Assembly (NCBI RefSeq): GCF_013426205.1
Contig: NC_089424.1
Location: 2,790,001-2,854,000, forward strand
DNA length: 64,000 nucleotides
DNA from: Metarhizium brunneum
Taxonomy: Eukaryota; Ascomycota; Sordariomycetes; Hypocreales; Clavicipitaceae
Direction of reading: 5' to 3'
Both the position numbers and the translations under genes were made by a program. This document shows, in pieces, positions 23,300 to 34,010 of this stretch. Positions within the stretch are counted from its first letter, which is position 1. Every line of letters begins with the position of its first letter. The notes beneath the pieces were generated by a model. That model was not told the origin of the DNA, searched no databases, and was given only the letters and a program-made list of their open reading frames with translations.

Positions 23300-24318
23300 A
23301 TATTAATATTTAGTTAATTTACTTTATAGTTAAATAAAATTATATATATAATACTAATATTATATAAGCATAAAATCTAAAATAATATTAGGTTATATTA
23401 GGCTAAAAATAGTAAAAAACTAGAAAAGTAAATTATTTATATATCATAATATATTAGATATACCAGCGTAATTAATACTATATTATAACCTACTAGTTAC
23501 AGCTACTTTATAATAGCCTTAGCTATTATTATATAGTTAAACCTTATATATTATTATAATTTTATAGCTATAACTTATACTAAGTTACGCTAAAAACCTA
23601 AAATACCTATATATATAATATATTTATAAGGTTTACCCTCTTTTATATTCTAAGTTAATTTTATATTTAAGTTATCTGCTTTTTTTACTATTAAGACCTT
23701 GTTATAACTATATATTAGTATTAATAAAATATTTATTATTAGTGAATACTAAGATTAATAATACTAATATAACTAATTGTGAGTTACTACCCTTATATAT
23801 ATATATTTCTTATAAGCACTTACTAATATCTATTATAGCTATTTATAAACTATTATATATAAAATATATACCTATTAATATAAGCTCTTATAAAATAAAA
23901 TTAACTAGACTAGCTTACTAATAATAATAAGATAACTAAGTATAATAAAAAGCCTAATATAAATAGGTTATTTATTATAACTTTTAAGGGTTAAAGTTAA
24001 TAAGGCCTAGTAAGTAATATAATTATTAATAAATTAAAAGCTTTTTATAATAAAAAGAATACTTATTTTAAGGCTAAAAATCCTAATTTTATAAAAATTA
24101 AAAAGGTTATAAAAATAATTAGAAATTTAAAAAAAAAAGCCGCCTCTAAAAACACTAAACTAAAGCGTAGCACTAAAAAAGCTATAAGACTGGCCATAAA
24201 AGGGGCCAACAAGGCTAGCAAAGCCAAGGCTAAAAAGGCCAAAAAGGCCAAAAAGGCCTACAAGACCAAAGCTGCCAAATAAATCTGTATTGGCGGTTTT
24301 ACCTCTTCCGGAGGGGAT
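23300..24318 (+). repeat. Repeat family 1, copy G, 3' end still GC-normal with Lys/Ala-rich reading frame
   Basis: The most complete copy. Its last part (about 24139-24318) has escaped mutation. From 24006 to 24281 a frame stays open and ends in TAA. It encodes a segment containing KLKAFYNKKNTYFKAKNPNF and then a strongly basic tail of repeated KAK/KKA units (AKKAKKAKKAYK). Upstream, stops that CpA-to-TpA change would create (CAA to TAA) interrupt the same frame. The tail resembles a linker-histone-like or nucleic-acid-binding basic tail. I do not recognise the protein, which could be the C-terminus of a transposon product. The unit ends at CTTCCGGAGGGGA, just before the protease pseudogene. 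Confidence 0.75.
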
Positions 24319-24340
24319 ATAATATTTATATAATAATATA

Positions 24341-25628
24341 CCTTTTAAGCTGGGCACGCCGGCGTAAACAGTTATTATAGAACCAGACACGGGCTCCGAC
24401 CTGTTCTGGGTGCCGCAGGTGCGCGCCGGCAAGGCAAGAGACGAGCCGGCATCCGTCTACTTCGACAAGGACCGCAGCACCAGCCGGCGCGAGCTCAATA
24501 AGGAATACGGCTCGCAATACGGCCAGAACGAATTCGTTCTCTGGAACGTGAGTGCCGACGTGGTATCCATAAAAGGTACGTTATTATATGTCCAATACCC
24601 AAAGGAAAGAAAATCAGAGCCCAACACATCAGTGTGTACTAGGCCGTTCGCTGGGCGAGCTGCAGTTTGGCGTTGCCAACCTCGAGAAATGGCCTACCCG
24701 CGTAGGGCGCAACGTCGGCATCCTCGGCCTGCGGGCGCCCGGGCCCAAGAACCCGTACGCCAACGAGTTCATTATCAAGAAGATGCTGGATAACAAGGTG
24801 ATTCCCGACGCGGCCTTTAGCATGAGTGTGGATGGGAACGGCAAGGGCGCCATCACCTTTGGCGGCTACGATACCAAAAGGTTTGCCGGCCCGCTTGAAA
24901 CGTTCCCATTTGCGTCCCAGACATCAAACCAGTAAGTGACGAGGGAAAACTCGTATAAATCTCTCACGGCTGTGCCTCGGGGAGACTAACCATCCGTACG
25001 TACGTGGGCAGCTACGTCGTCAACATGAAGTCCATCTCGGTGTCTGGCGGCACCAACGCCGACCAAGTCATCCAGGGCCAAGGCCTGACCATCGGACTCG
25101 ACTCGGGGTCTCCGGCGGTGGCGTTGAAAAAGGCCCTCTACGACCGGGTCGTGGCGGCGCTGGGAGCCACGGTTCCCCAGGGCAGCAGCGTCCCCGTCGT
25201 CAACTGCACCTTGATGCGGGATGCCCGCCTCACGCTGGCCATGAGCGACACGTTGTCCATCACGATTCCCGTCAAGGACTTTGAGATGAATATTCCGCAG
25301 CTCAAGACGGGAGGTAACTGCCCGGTGGCCATTATTTCGGGAAATTACCCTGCTGGTAAGGAGAGCCGTTGGTGAACCCCCCTGTTGAACCTTGTACGTG
25401 GACTAATTTGGGCGATTTGGGCAAGATGTTTGGATCGGCGGTCATTTCCTGCGCAGGGCCTATGTCGTGTACGACTCGGCACGCAGGAGCATCCACGTGG
25501 CGCGGGTTGGCAACTGCGGCTCCAACGTGGTGGCTATCAGCGGCGGCCTTCCGACCGGGCTTGTTGGCGAGTGCTCCGAACAGCCGCTCGGCCCGATCCC
25601 CGCTCCGGATGCGCCCGGCGACCATTAA
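24341..25628 (+). pseudogene. Pepsin-type aspartic protease, 5' truncated at the RIP border
   Basis: Four exon pieces join in frame through introns at 24576-24642, 24932-25011 and 25356-25425. Piece one reads KLGTPA, then a TAA at 24365-24367 where Gln (CAA) is expected, then the first catalytic motif DTGSDLFWVP. Piece two holds SLGELQFGVAN and NVGILGL. Piece three holds YVVNMKSISV and the second catalytic motif LDSGSP. Piece four holds the family's C-terminal segment FLRRAYVVYDS and ends at TAA 25628. All landmarks of an A1-family secreted or cell-wall protease are present except the N-terminus: signal peptide, propeptide and start codon are missing, replaced by AT-rich repeat DNA. The TAA fits one CpA-to-TpA event. 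No GPI signal is seen at the end. Confidence 0.85.
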
Positions 25629-26691
25629 GTCGCCTCCGTACGGGGCACTCCGTACTTGGTCTACAGGTGTACTTGTTAAAGAAAAAGAAGAAAATGCGGC
25701 AAGGGCGGAATTGCGCGCGAGACATGGCAATGGCACCAAGAATCCAGCAGCTAGGTAGCTTCGCATGGAAATAGATCAAGTCAGTGGTGACGGGTATCAT
25801 ATCCAGACTGTGTTTATTGTTGCATGTGTCGACGGTTGATGAATAGGGTGTGGATGCTGTTGCTACATGCCAACTAGTGCGCCGTATGTGCAGCCAATGC
25901 CAGTTGCGCGGGTCCACCAAAAAATGCTGCGTCCTTGATTTTGATGAAATTATGTCGATGCATAACTACTATATCGTCGTTATGCGGGTAAATCTGGTGC
26001 ACAATACAGACATTAGCGCCCTACGGAATACTGTTTGCTGATTGGCCTGCACCTTGGCCCGTCACTTGACAATTCAATGGCAGCCTCCAATTGGCAGTGT
26101 CAAGCCAGACAAGCTCATTGATGTCACTTTATTAGTAAGAATCGATGAGGCGTCGGCAGGACCCTGCGATCGACACTGCAAGAAAGCCGGCCCGCCATCT
26201 GCGCAAGCTCGTGGCCGGACCCCACCATGTCGCCATTTCCTTTTTTTTTCCCAACCAAACGTTTTGAAATGAGTCGATGTCGGCTCGGAGCCTCAATTGC
26301 ACCGCCACCAAAATAAAGGGCCAACTTGTCCGCCGCCGTCCGTCATGACGCGCTTGATTTCCATGACAAATCCAGACCAACTGCCTGCCCTTGCGCAAAC
26401 TTGTCCTCATGGCTCTTTCCTTGTCATGATGAGGCGTGAGCGCCTTGTCTAAAGACCGACGTCTGGCATCTGCAACATTGAAGGGTTCTGGTCCCACTTC
26501 GGCCTCGACCCGCCGCATCTGATAAACTCTGAGCAGATTTCTCTCTAAACATTTCAACTTTTTGCCGTGCGCCGGAACGCACCCTGCCCCTCCACCACCG
26601 CGGCGAGCAGTCAGCTTGCTGGCATTTTTATTTCGTTCTTGTGCGATACCCCACGGTTACTGCTTGCCTTCTCGTTCCCAGAGCCCGCGTC
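25629..26691. other. Spacer between protease pseudogene and lactone oxidase gene
   Basis: Ordinary composition. It holds the presumed 3' region of the protease and the promoter of the oxidase. A CTCCGTAC motif occurs twice just after the protease stop. A poly-T run lies at about 26241. No gene recognised. Confidence 0.5.
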
Positions 26692-28254
26692 ATGCATCCC
26701 GCGGCGGAATCCGAGCTGCGAGGCCAAAACGCCGACGGCGTTGCGTTCCGCGCGAAACCGCACCACGTCCATCGAACCTGGGCGAGGACCTTCTCCTCGA
26801 TCCCCGAGCTCTACATCCAGCCAGAGACCCTCGCCGAGGTGGAAAAGGTTGTTTCTCTCGCCCAGACATGTCGCCGGCGCATCGTCACCACCGGCTGCGG
26901 CCACTCGCCCTCCGACATCACCTGCACCTCCAGCTGGATGGTCAACCTCGACCGCTTCAACAAGATCCTTGCCGTCAGCACGGACACGGGCCTGGTGACC
27001 ATGGAGAGCGGCATACGGCTGTACGCCCTGTGCGAGGAGCTGGAGCGACACGGTCTTGCCATGCCCAACTTGGGGAGCATCAACCAGCAGTCCATTGCCG
27101 GCGCCATTTCGACGGGAACCCACGGGAGCAGTGTGCGCCATGGCCTCATGTCTGAAGATGTGCAGTCTCTCCGAATCACACTGGCCAATGGGACAACGAA
27201 ACTTTGCTCTGCCGAGTCGAACCCGGAGCTGTTTCGAGCCGCGCTCCTATCTCTCGGCGCATTGGGCATCATCACCGAGGTCACGCTTCGCGCGGTCCCC
27301 GCCTTCAAGCTCAAGTGGACGCAGACCATCGACACCGACTACAAGCTGTTCAAGAGATGGCCGCTCGACCTGTGGACGCAGAGCGAGTTTGTCAGGGTGT
27401 GGTGGTTCCCCTACACGAGACGCGCCGTCGTGTGGCAGGCAGACAAAACTGCGGAACCCGAGCAGGACCCCCCGGCGAGCTACTACGACGGATCCCTGGG
27501 GTACTACGTCTACCACAACCTGCTCTACCTGGCGCAGTTTGCCCCCCGGATCCTCCCCTGGGTCGAGTGGTTCGTCTTCGGCATGCAGTACGGCTTCGCC
27601 AACGGGTCGGCCACGACGGCCGTCCAGCCGAGCCGAAGGGCGCTGCTGATGAACTGCCTCTACTCGCAGTTTGTGAACGAGTGGGCGATCCCCCTGCACA
27701 GGGGGCCCGAGGCGCTGCGGCGACTCGGCGCCTGGCTGAACCGCCTCACGCCCGACGACCCGGACTACGTGGCGCACGGCATCCCCTTCTCGGCCGACGG
27801 GCTGTACGTGCACGCCCCGGTCGAGGTGCGGGTGAGCGACACGAGCCTCACGTCCAGCCTCCGTCCGTACCTGGACCCGACTGTCCCCGACGGCCCGACG
27901 CTGTACCTCAACGCAACCTTGTATCGGCCGTACTGGCGGGACCCGCCGTGCCGCGACCGCTACTACCAGGCGTTTGAGTGGTTGATGAGGGACATGGGCG
28001 GCCGGCCGCACTGGGCCAAGAACTTTGAGACGTGTCGGCCCGATATCGAGGCCATGTATGGCGAGAGCTTGGCGGCGTTTCGGGGGATACGCGACGGCGT
28101 GGACCCGGAGGGCATGTTTGTCGGGCCGTGGCACAGAGAACGCATCATGGCACCTCTCCCAGGGCCCAAGCTTCCGCTGGAAGAGGTGGAGGTTTCAAGG
28201 AGGAAGGCTGCTGGCGGCGGTCTCGTGATGGAGGGGCTTGTTGGAGGGGGTTGA
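26692..28254 (+). CDS. ALO1: D-arabinono-1,4-lactone oxidase (ascorbate-type FAD oxidase)
   Basis: An intronless 520-residue protein. The family oxidises D-arabinono-1,4-lactone with O2, giving the D-erythroascorbate precursor and H2O2, and is usually tied to the outer mitochondrial membrane. Visible features: an FAD-binding PCMH-type N-terminal half with YIQPETLAEVEKVV, GCGHSPSD (about residues 68-75) and the GSINQQSIAGAISTGTHGSS segment (about 130-150), and the C-terminal ALO domain ending in the HWAK motif (about 440-443). A hydrophobic stretch (YHNLLYLAQFAPRILPWVEW) could contact the membrane. The ATG at 26692 (MHPAAESEL) is chosen because the family starts there; the frame is open upstream but has no other ATG. 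Length is normal and no lesion is seen. The gene is convergent with the 2EXR gene. Confidence 0.93.
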   Translation: MHPAAESELRGQNADGVAFRAKPHHVHRTWARTFSSIPELYIQPETLAEVEKVVSLAQTCRRRIVTTGCGHSPSDITCTSSWMVNLDRFNKILAVSTDTGLVTMESGIRLYALCEELERHGLAMPNLGSINQQSIAGAISTGTHGSSVRHGLMSEDVQSLRITLANGTTKLCSAESNPELFRAALLSLGALGIITEVTLRAVPAFKLKWTQTIDTDYKLFKRWPLDLWTQSEFVRVWWFPYTRRAVVWQADKTAEPEQDPPASYYDGSLGYYVYHNLLYLAQFAPRILPWVEWFVFGMQYGFANGSATTAVQPSRRALLMNCLYSQFVNEWAIPLHRGPEALRRLGAWLNRLTPDDPDYVAHGIPFSADGLYVHAPVEVRVSDTSLTSSLRPYLDPTVPDGPTLYLNATLYRPYWRDPPCRDRYYQAFEWLMRDMGGRPHWAKNFETCRPDIEAMYGESLAAFRGIRDGVDPEGMFVGPWHRERIMAPLPGPKLPLEEVEVSRRKAAGGGLVMEGLVGGG

Positions 28255-28568
28255 TACTATGGCCTTGGGTGCTCGGCTGGAGCTCTTTTTTTTTTGTTTC
28301 CATTTTTGCATGCGCAATTTTCATTGTAGCAGCGGGCGGGATGGATCTTGCGACGAGGCGGACTGTACATATGCTGGGCATGAATGCAAACAACGCGGGA
28401 CACGCATGCTTCAGGACACGGGAAGCTGTGGTTTGGTTATTTACAGTGCAGGCCTTTGGCCGGGCACAAGGGAACTGAGAAATCCATGTACCCGTTCATC
28501 CATCGCCCGGTCATGTCTGAAACCGAGCCTCAACGATGGGCGGGAGACGATGCCGACCTTCCGCCCGG
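28255..28568. terminator. Convergent 3' spacer
   Basis: A 314-bp spacer between two converging genes, with a poly-T run at about 28287. It should contain both polyadenylation regions. Nothing else seen. Confidence 0.4.
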
Positions 28569-29309
28569 CTACCATCCACGCTCAAAGTCGAGATCCATGA
28601 CCCTCACCTCCTTCTCCCCCACGACGATCCATCCATCGCCGTCCCTCATCTCCTGGCCCCTCCCCATGGCATACCGCTTGTAGTACTCCTTGTGGCTGCA
28701 GTCGCGCAGCGCGCACACGCCGTTCGCCCAATCCGCCGGCGGCAGTTGTTCATCGTACATGTACACAACCATCTGCACCAGCTCGGGAAACATGTTCCGC
28801 ACCAGGGCGCGGATGGACGTCCCCGCGCCCTGGTGACAGGTCCACCGCGCGCTGATGGCCAGCCGCCTCAGCCCGTGGCCGGCCGGGTCGCGGCGCCGAA
28901 TGTCCAGCAGGAGCAGCGACAGGCGGTAGTAGTCCAGGTCGCCGAGGACGACGAGGGTGTCGGCGGCCGGGTCGACGTACAGCACGCGGTGGGGGTGGGC
29001 GACGCTATCGCCGGCGCGGTCGCACGACGCCGCCGTCGCGAGGGGCAGCTTGATGCGGTAGTGCTTCAGGGCGGCGGCCCGCGACTCCGAGGTGGCGGAC
29101 AGGGCGGCCGGGTTGTTGCAGCCGCTTTGCCATTTCGGCGCGCTGCCGTGGTGTTTGAAGGCGTCGGCGTAGTGCGCTCGGCGGCCGTGCAGCTCGACGA
29201 CGCGGGGGGTGAAGGACGAGTGCCAGATCTTGGACCGGAGCTCGCTGGGGAGCCGGGGGAACGGGTGGAAGTGGCCTGGCGTCGGTGGCCGCGGGCTGTC
29301 TGTGGCCAT
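28569..29309 (-). CDS. 2EXR domain protein
   Basis: A single-exon 246-residue protein starting MATDSPRP at an ATG in good context (CAATGG). The N-terminus carries the 2EXR signature FHPFPRLPSELRSKIW (residues 14-29), followed by RVVEL, a short element common in large fungal families of unknown biochemical role. The centre has a conserved-looking segment (RVLYVDPAADTLVVLGDL) and a central helical part typical of the family. No signal peptide or membrane span. The frame extends 40 residues upstream through non-ATG codons, which I do not use. Family assignment is firm, function is not known. Confidence 0.85.
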   Translation of the reverse strand: MATDSPRPPTPGHFHPFPRLPSELRSKIWHSSFTPRVVELHGRRAHYADAFKHHGSAPKWQSGCNNPAALSATSESRAAALKHYRIKLPLATAASCDRAGDSVAHPHRVLYVDPAADTLVVLGDLDYYRLSLLLLDIRRRDPAGHGLRRLAISARWTCHQGAGTSIRALVRNMFPELVQMVVYMYDEQLPPADWANGVCALRDCSHKEYYKRYAMGRGQEMRDGDGWIVVGEKEVRVMDLDFERGW

Positions 29310-30364
29310 TGATGGATGGCCTCTGGGTTGGGGTCGAGGGGTGGCCGGGAGGCAGGATGGTGGGCGGTTGAAGAAACGGGCATTTATGACTTTGTGTTGG
29401 TGCGGCGGATATTGCGTGAATGATGGCATTGACTGGAGAGGAGGCAGGGCAGGCCTTTGTCCTCCCAGTTATGGATAGCCGCATACTCGACGCTTTGCGG
29501 TCTGGTCCCGGCTACGATTGGTTCAATGGCATTCGCACAAATACGAGCATGCATCTCCACCTGAAGATGGTTGCAGGCTTGACAGTGCTCTTGACAGTGC
29601 ATGTATCACGATTTGGGACAGTTAGTCTCCTTTAGGTCAAGGAAAAAATAGCAACTACGTCATTTCATAATGCTCGGTCTAGCTCAGCTTAGCTGCTCCA
29701 ACTGCTAGGCTTGCCAAGCTTACATAACCAATTTATACAGAGAAGTCTGGTCCACGTGAGTGCATAGTGGCTGGCCACCCTACAACACTTTCAATGTTGT
29801 CGCAGATGTTTACAAAAAACAGCCACAACAGGAGGAATTAATTTCATCTTTACTATTCTACTCTTTATTATCTTTTTCCACATCAATTTGAACATTCCGC
29901 CTATATGACCGGACTTGGCGCACAAGCCTATTTATAACCGTGTGGACGGTCTTCGGGGCGGATGAAAGGCATCCTTTTGGTGTTCTGTTATAAAAAGGCC
30001 TTAATCCTGGATACATGGGTCCAGTCAAGGGGTAGTTTCGCATCAATTCAATCCGTAGCTGCTAGTCGTATATTGCCATGATTTTTGCACAAATAAATTC
30101 ATTCCTTCCAGGGCTAGCTGTTTCGTCTCGACTTTGTAACTGCTCAACTCGTCCGTATATACACGTTAAGCTAGATACCTATGCGGGTACTATATAAAAA
30201 ACATTTTTTCCACCACAATATACAGTAGTTGCAGAAGCGGCCCCCTGCTTCGTTTACAATTTAGCTCCTCCTCTCTCAATATATTACTTCTGCTTTGTAT
30301 GCCAAACGTACAAAGTCTGATTGAATTGAAGACCTCCCAAGCCCCTCCTATGCCTTACTACCTG
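29310..30364. other. Spacer, promoter of the 2EXR gene and 3' region of the next gene
   Basis: No gene recognised. AT-rich stretches occur at about 29820-29880 and 30180-30230 (CTATATAAAAAACA). It contains the 5' region of the leftward 2EXR gene and the 3' end of the leftward membrane-protein gene. Confidence 0.45.
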
Positions 30365-31531
30365 TTAACCAGTGAACATCTCATGAAGCCGGGACGGTTT
30401 GTCACTCGGGGACATATCCTGCGTTCCCTGGTATTGCGGCTGCATCCCAGTGACATCAGAGGGGTAAAACGCTACTGGTGGCGTTGACATGCTGCTCCCA
30501 CCAAGACCCTGTTGGCGTTCGAATGCCGAGCTTGCCCCAGTGGTTGTGGCAGCTACGCTGGAACGCTGATCGAACGCTGCGCTGCTACTGCACTGCGAGG
30601 CCCGGTTATAGTCGGGCGAATACTCTGACATGAATGGCTGCTGAGGAGTCGAAATCTTCTTCTTCCGTCGACGGAGGAGGAAGAAGACCAGGAGGCTAAT
30701 GATGGCCAAGCCGTCTGAAGACAACACAGTCAGATCCAGTTACTAATAGACAAAGAGGCGGCTCTCCGTCTTACCTATTCCTCCCACCACTCCTCCTACA
30801 ATGGCGCCTACTGGTGTTGAGCTTGGCGGCTCGGGCGTGGTGGTCGATGTAGGACTAGGCGCCTCGGACGTGGTAGTCGATGTAGTACTACTAGTATCGG
30901 TGGTGAGGTAGATGTAGTAGATGGGCGTTGTTATTGCATCAGCTTCGCACTACAGAAAACTATACCCGGAATAATAATCGTCGGAATATTGATAGACTGC
31001 ACAGGAAGGGCTTGCCTTGTCCGAACTATCGTCCCCGCAGATTAGCACTTCACCACGTAGAATATACAAGGCCGATTCAGTTTTCTCCTGTATCATCATA
31101 CCAATAGAGTGTATTGCTCTTGTCCACGGAGGAAGTTCCCAAGGAGGAATTGAATGGAAGACATGTCGTAGGTACTAGGCAGTCGGTTAATAGTCCACAG
31201 CAGGTCATGAGACTTCTTTTGTCATTGTGGACGCAGACAGATGTTCCGCCGCACGCGAACGGTGAGTCTAAGGCAGATGAGTTCAGTGGAATCGGATATG
31301 GGAGCCACACGATTACGCACCAGTGTCGGAGGCAAAATACCCGCAGGTTTGTGTTGTTGTTAGCACTTTTTCGAGTCTGCTATAAGACACAGGGCTTGTT
31401 GTAATAGCAGGGCCTATTTTAGATGTTTGTTGGGGCTGCGGCTTTGTAGTACTTGGGGGCATGGTGTTGGTGCTCGCATATGTGCCGGCTACCAGCAGTG
31501 CTGCCATGAAATAATGTTGGAACCCAAGCAT
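30365..31531 (-). pseudogene. Cys-rich single-pass membrane protein with Ser/Thr stalk, in-frame stop
   Basis: Four exons on the minus strand: 31531-31321, 31267-31102, 31025-30775 and 30714-30365, with introns of 53, 76 and 60 nt that keep frame and have proper GT/AG ends (branch GCTAATC in intron 2). The product would have a signal peptide (MLGFQHYFMAALLVAGTYAS), a Cys-rich outer domain (TCGYFASD, PFACGG, TCCG, CSDKASPSC, CEAD), a Thr/Ser/Pro stalk, one membrane span (AIVGGVV ... LAIISLLVFFLL) and an RRRKKK stop-transfer before a disordered tail. This architecture is common in Pezizomycotina surface or sensor-like proteins. Codon 151 is TAG (30952-30950), just before the conserved CEAD, and alternative splices tested by eye do not remove it in frame. 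The gene may be broken, allelic, or carry a sequencing error. Confidence 0.65.
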
Positions 31532-34010
31532 TTTGACGCGTCCGTTGTATTGATTTTGAAAGTAGAGTGTGGGTGATGTCCTGGACCTACTTCTTAGCAA
31601 CTATCCATGGCTTGTTCCCTAGACATTGGACTTGAGAGACTTGATGTTGGCTATATGCTTTGCACTACCAAGGAGATACTGATGACTTTATAATCACAGG
31701 CCATTAGCGGAAGGTACCAAGTAGCGAGATGAAAAGTTGGCTTTCTTGGCGTCTAGATGTCGCAAACCGCTTAAGTGGCACAGAACTTTGAATCTAGGTT
31801 TGCCCTGGCTTGCCTACCAAGACCGCTTTCACGGGGGGTCCCTACATTGACGATCATGTTATGCTAGGCAACTTTTCACGAAGCCCTGCCGTCAGACTTC
31901 AAACTATTAGCTGCTTGCTCAGGATGAGAGAATCTTTGGCGCCACATGGCCCGTCAGATGGTAGGATTATTCCAGCTGTGGAAGCGTCTGCGGCATAACG
32001 GGAGTTGGAAGAGCGTTTGTCATGATTCAGGAATTTAGTCCGAATTCTTTTGCCCTAGTTATGGCATATGGCGCCATGTAGCATGTTTTATACTTCTAGG
32101 CAGCCTCCCTTCCTGTATAAATTGAAAATTCCAGGCGGCCTATCGATGAACTCCTTGGTACCTTACGCTATCTGACAAGTACAGGCCTCTATTAGTCCTA
32201 TTTTGCAAAAAGAAAAGCCATGCAGAGTTGTGACCACGTTGATGGCAGCTGCTATAGTTACTCTTTGCATCTTGCGGTGGAATGGATTCGAAAGGACAAG
32301 GGAACACGGATTCGTGACAGTAGGTTACCAATGCCTACATTCGTACCTAAAGCTACGCTAGAAGCCAAATTTAGGAGGAAAAGCCCATGGAGGAAAGAGG
32401 TTGTATCCTAGCGCCTCGATATTTCCATGATGAATTACCCGGCTGTGAACGTGGCCAATGCAGTGCCGGACAACGACATTATCGCGCGATTGGCGATATT
32501 GGACAACCATTGAGACACGACAAATAAATGGAGCGCCGCAAACGGCTCCCCTACCTCTTCAAACTTAAAGAAATACAGTGTGCAGCTCAATATCATCGGA
32601 AAGTGCTCTGAACTTTGCTCCGAATTTAGAAACTATGTTTCAAAATTGCCAGCACCCACGTAGCTACTACTCATGTACCCCAGGAAAAGTTTAGCGCCCA
32701 TTTAGACACGATGGAACCTTTTCGGTAACTATTCGAAAATGGTAGTATGGTTGCTATTATGCACACGTGGCTCTGTGTTGTTTGGTGCCGTGCATTTGAT
32801 CCCAGGTAAACTCCAAGATGCCTCGCCTTGCGCCATGCCATGCAATGCAGTGGAGACAACATACCCCCCAGAAAAGGCATCATCTCCAACAGGATGGCAG
32901 GATTAACTCGCGACGACACGCATGCATAGGGGACCTGGTGGTCCAGGCAATCCCGCCACATTGTTCAGCTGCGATACGGTCACACGGTTGCTGGCCAATT
33001 GCCGAAGCCCAGGCGCCGGTCTACCTTCGGCAGTCGGGCATTTGACCCAGCCTGTACTCGCACCAAGGTGTTGGTAGGACTGTTATGATTTCTTGTCGCT
33101 ATCTAGTTGCAACCAAGTACCAGGGCTGACCAACCGATTCTGTCGAGACTCGAGACACTGCCTCTCCACTCCGGCGCGGACTTGGCCACGGCCCCGGAGG
33201 CTGGAGCCAAGACGGGCCGGGTCCATGTCGACCGTTGGAACGGGGAAACGGCTTGGCGGCGGCGGCAACCCCAAAACGGAAGCCAAAGCGCCGAGATGCT
33301 CAATACCCATCTTGACATGGAAATTTTTTTTTTTTAAAAAATTCACATGTGCATCAACGGCAGCGTCCGTCCCCACTGCATGGCCGCCCCAGTCCGACGC
33401 CGCGCAAGTGGACCGCGCAAACTTGACATTTCCACCCGACGCTTCCCCTTTGGCTCACAAGCATGAGCCGGCAAGAGTCGGGCTCGACGCGGCCATGGAA
33501 ACGAAACACCTGGCGCCGAGCAAAGAAAAAGGTCATCTGCCCCGTAACGCACAGCCTCACAAGACTCACAAACTCGATGCTGTTAGTCTCGGAATCAACT
33601 TGCGGCGGCCACGTGAACGACCACCCTGAACGCCCGAGAGCCGCCGTCACGATGCTGGGTGAAGCCGGGGTTTCCATCCGTGTATTGACGCGGGCTTGCG
33701 GAGAAGGCTCCCGTTTGCCCCGTCTGACGGCGGCTGAGATCCCTGGGCCTGTCGTTATTGCCCCAAATATACGTGCTTGTCTGCGCTTTGGAAAATAAGG
33801 TATCATGACACCCTGTCTATTAGCCGCATTCAACCATGTATGTTTTCTAACCCCGGACGAGCTTTTTTCTTCTCTCTCTTTATTGTCGCTCTGAGACCTA
33901 TTGGTTTTCTTTCTCTTTCTCGTTTTACAAACTTTGCCAGTATACAGGGCTGGTAGTAGAAGGGGCGAAACAAACAATTTGTTGGGTGTCAACCCGTTGG
34001 TATTCGGATC
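31532..34010. other. 2.5-kb divergent spacer
   Basis: Lies between the leftward membrane-protein gene and the rightward ABC transporter, so it holds both promoters. A T-run followed by an A-run lies at about 33326-33341, and pyrimidine-rich DNA at about 33868-33925 fits a fungal core promoter just before the ABC start. Several frames over 100 codons at 33083-33992 overlap on both strands, share no family feature and are not accepted as genes. Confidence 0.5.

Larger units (their letters stand above)
1960..24139. repeat. 22-kb RIP-saturated AT desert (relic transposable elements)
   Basis: Almost all A and T, with only scattered G and C. The remaining cytosines sit mostly in CT or CC, and CpA is nearly absent while TpA is everywhere. 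That is the outcome of C-to-T mutation at CpA on both strands, the signature of repeat-induced point mutation. No open frame above 60 codons survives between 1962 and 24062. Recurrent co-linear blocks show the desert is made of decayed repeats. Such blocks form constitutive heterochromatin in other fungi and can be centromeric, subtelomeric or simply transposon graveyards. The sequence alone does not decide which. Confidence 0.9.

Noticed and set aside
24063..24432. Minus-strand hydrophobic Leu/Phe/Ala frames
   Set aside because: They are the antisense of the Lys/Ala codon repeat of family 1 copy G, not a membrane protein.
27247..28134. 295-codon minus-strand frame
   Set aside because: Antisense shadow of the lactone oxidase gene in GC-rich coding DNA.
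33083..33992. Overlapping frames of 97-212 codons on both strands before the ABC transporter
   Set aside because: Interrupted by a T-run encoding poly-Phe or poly-Lys, no family features, and they lie in the promoter region of a clear gene.
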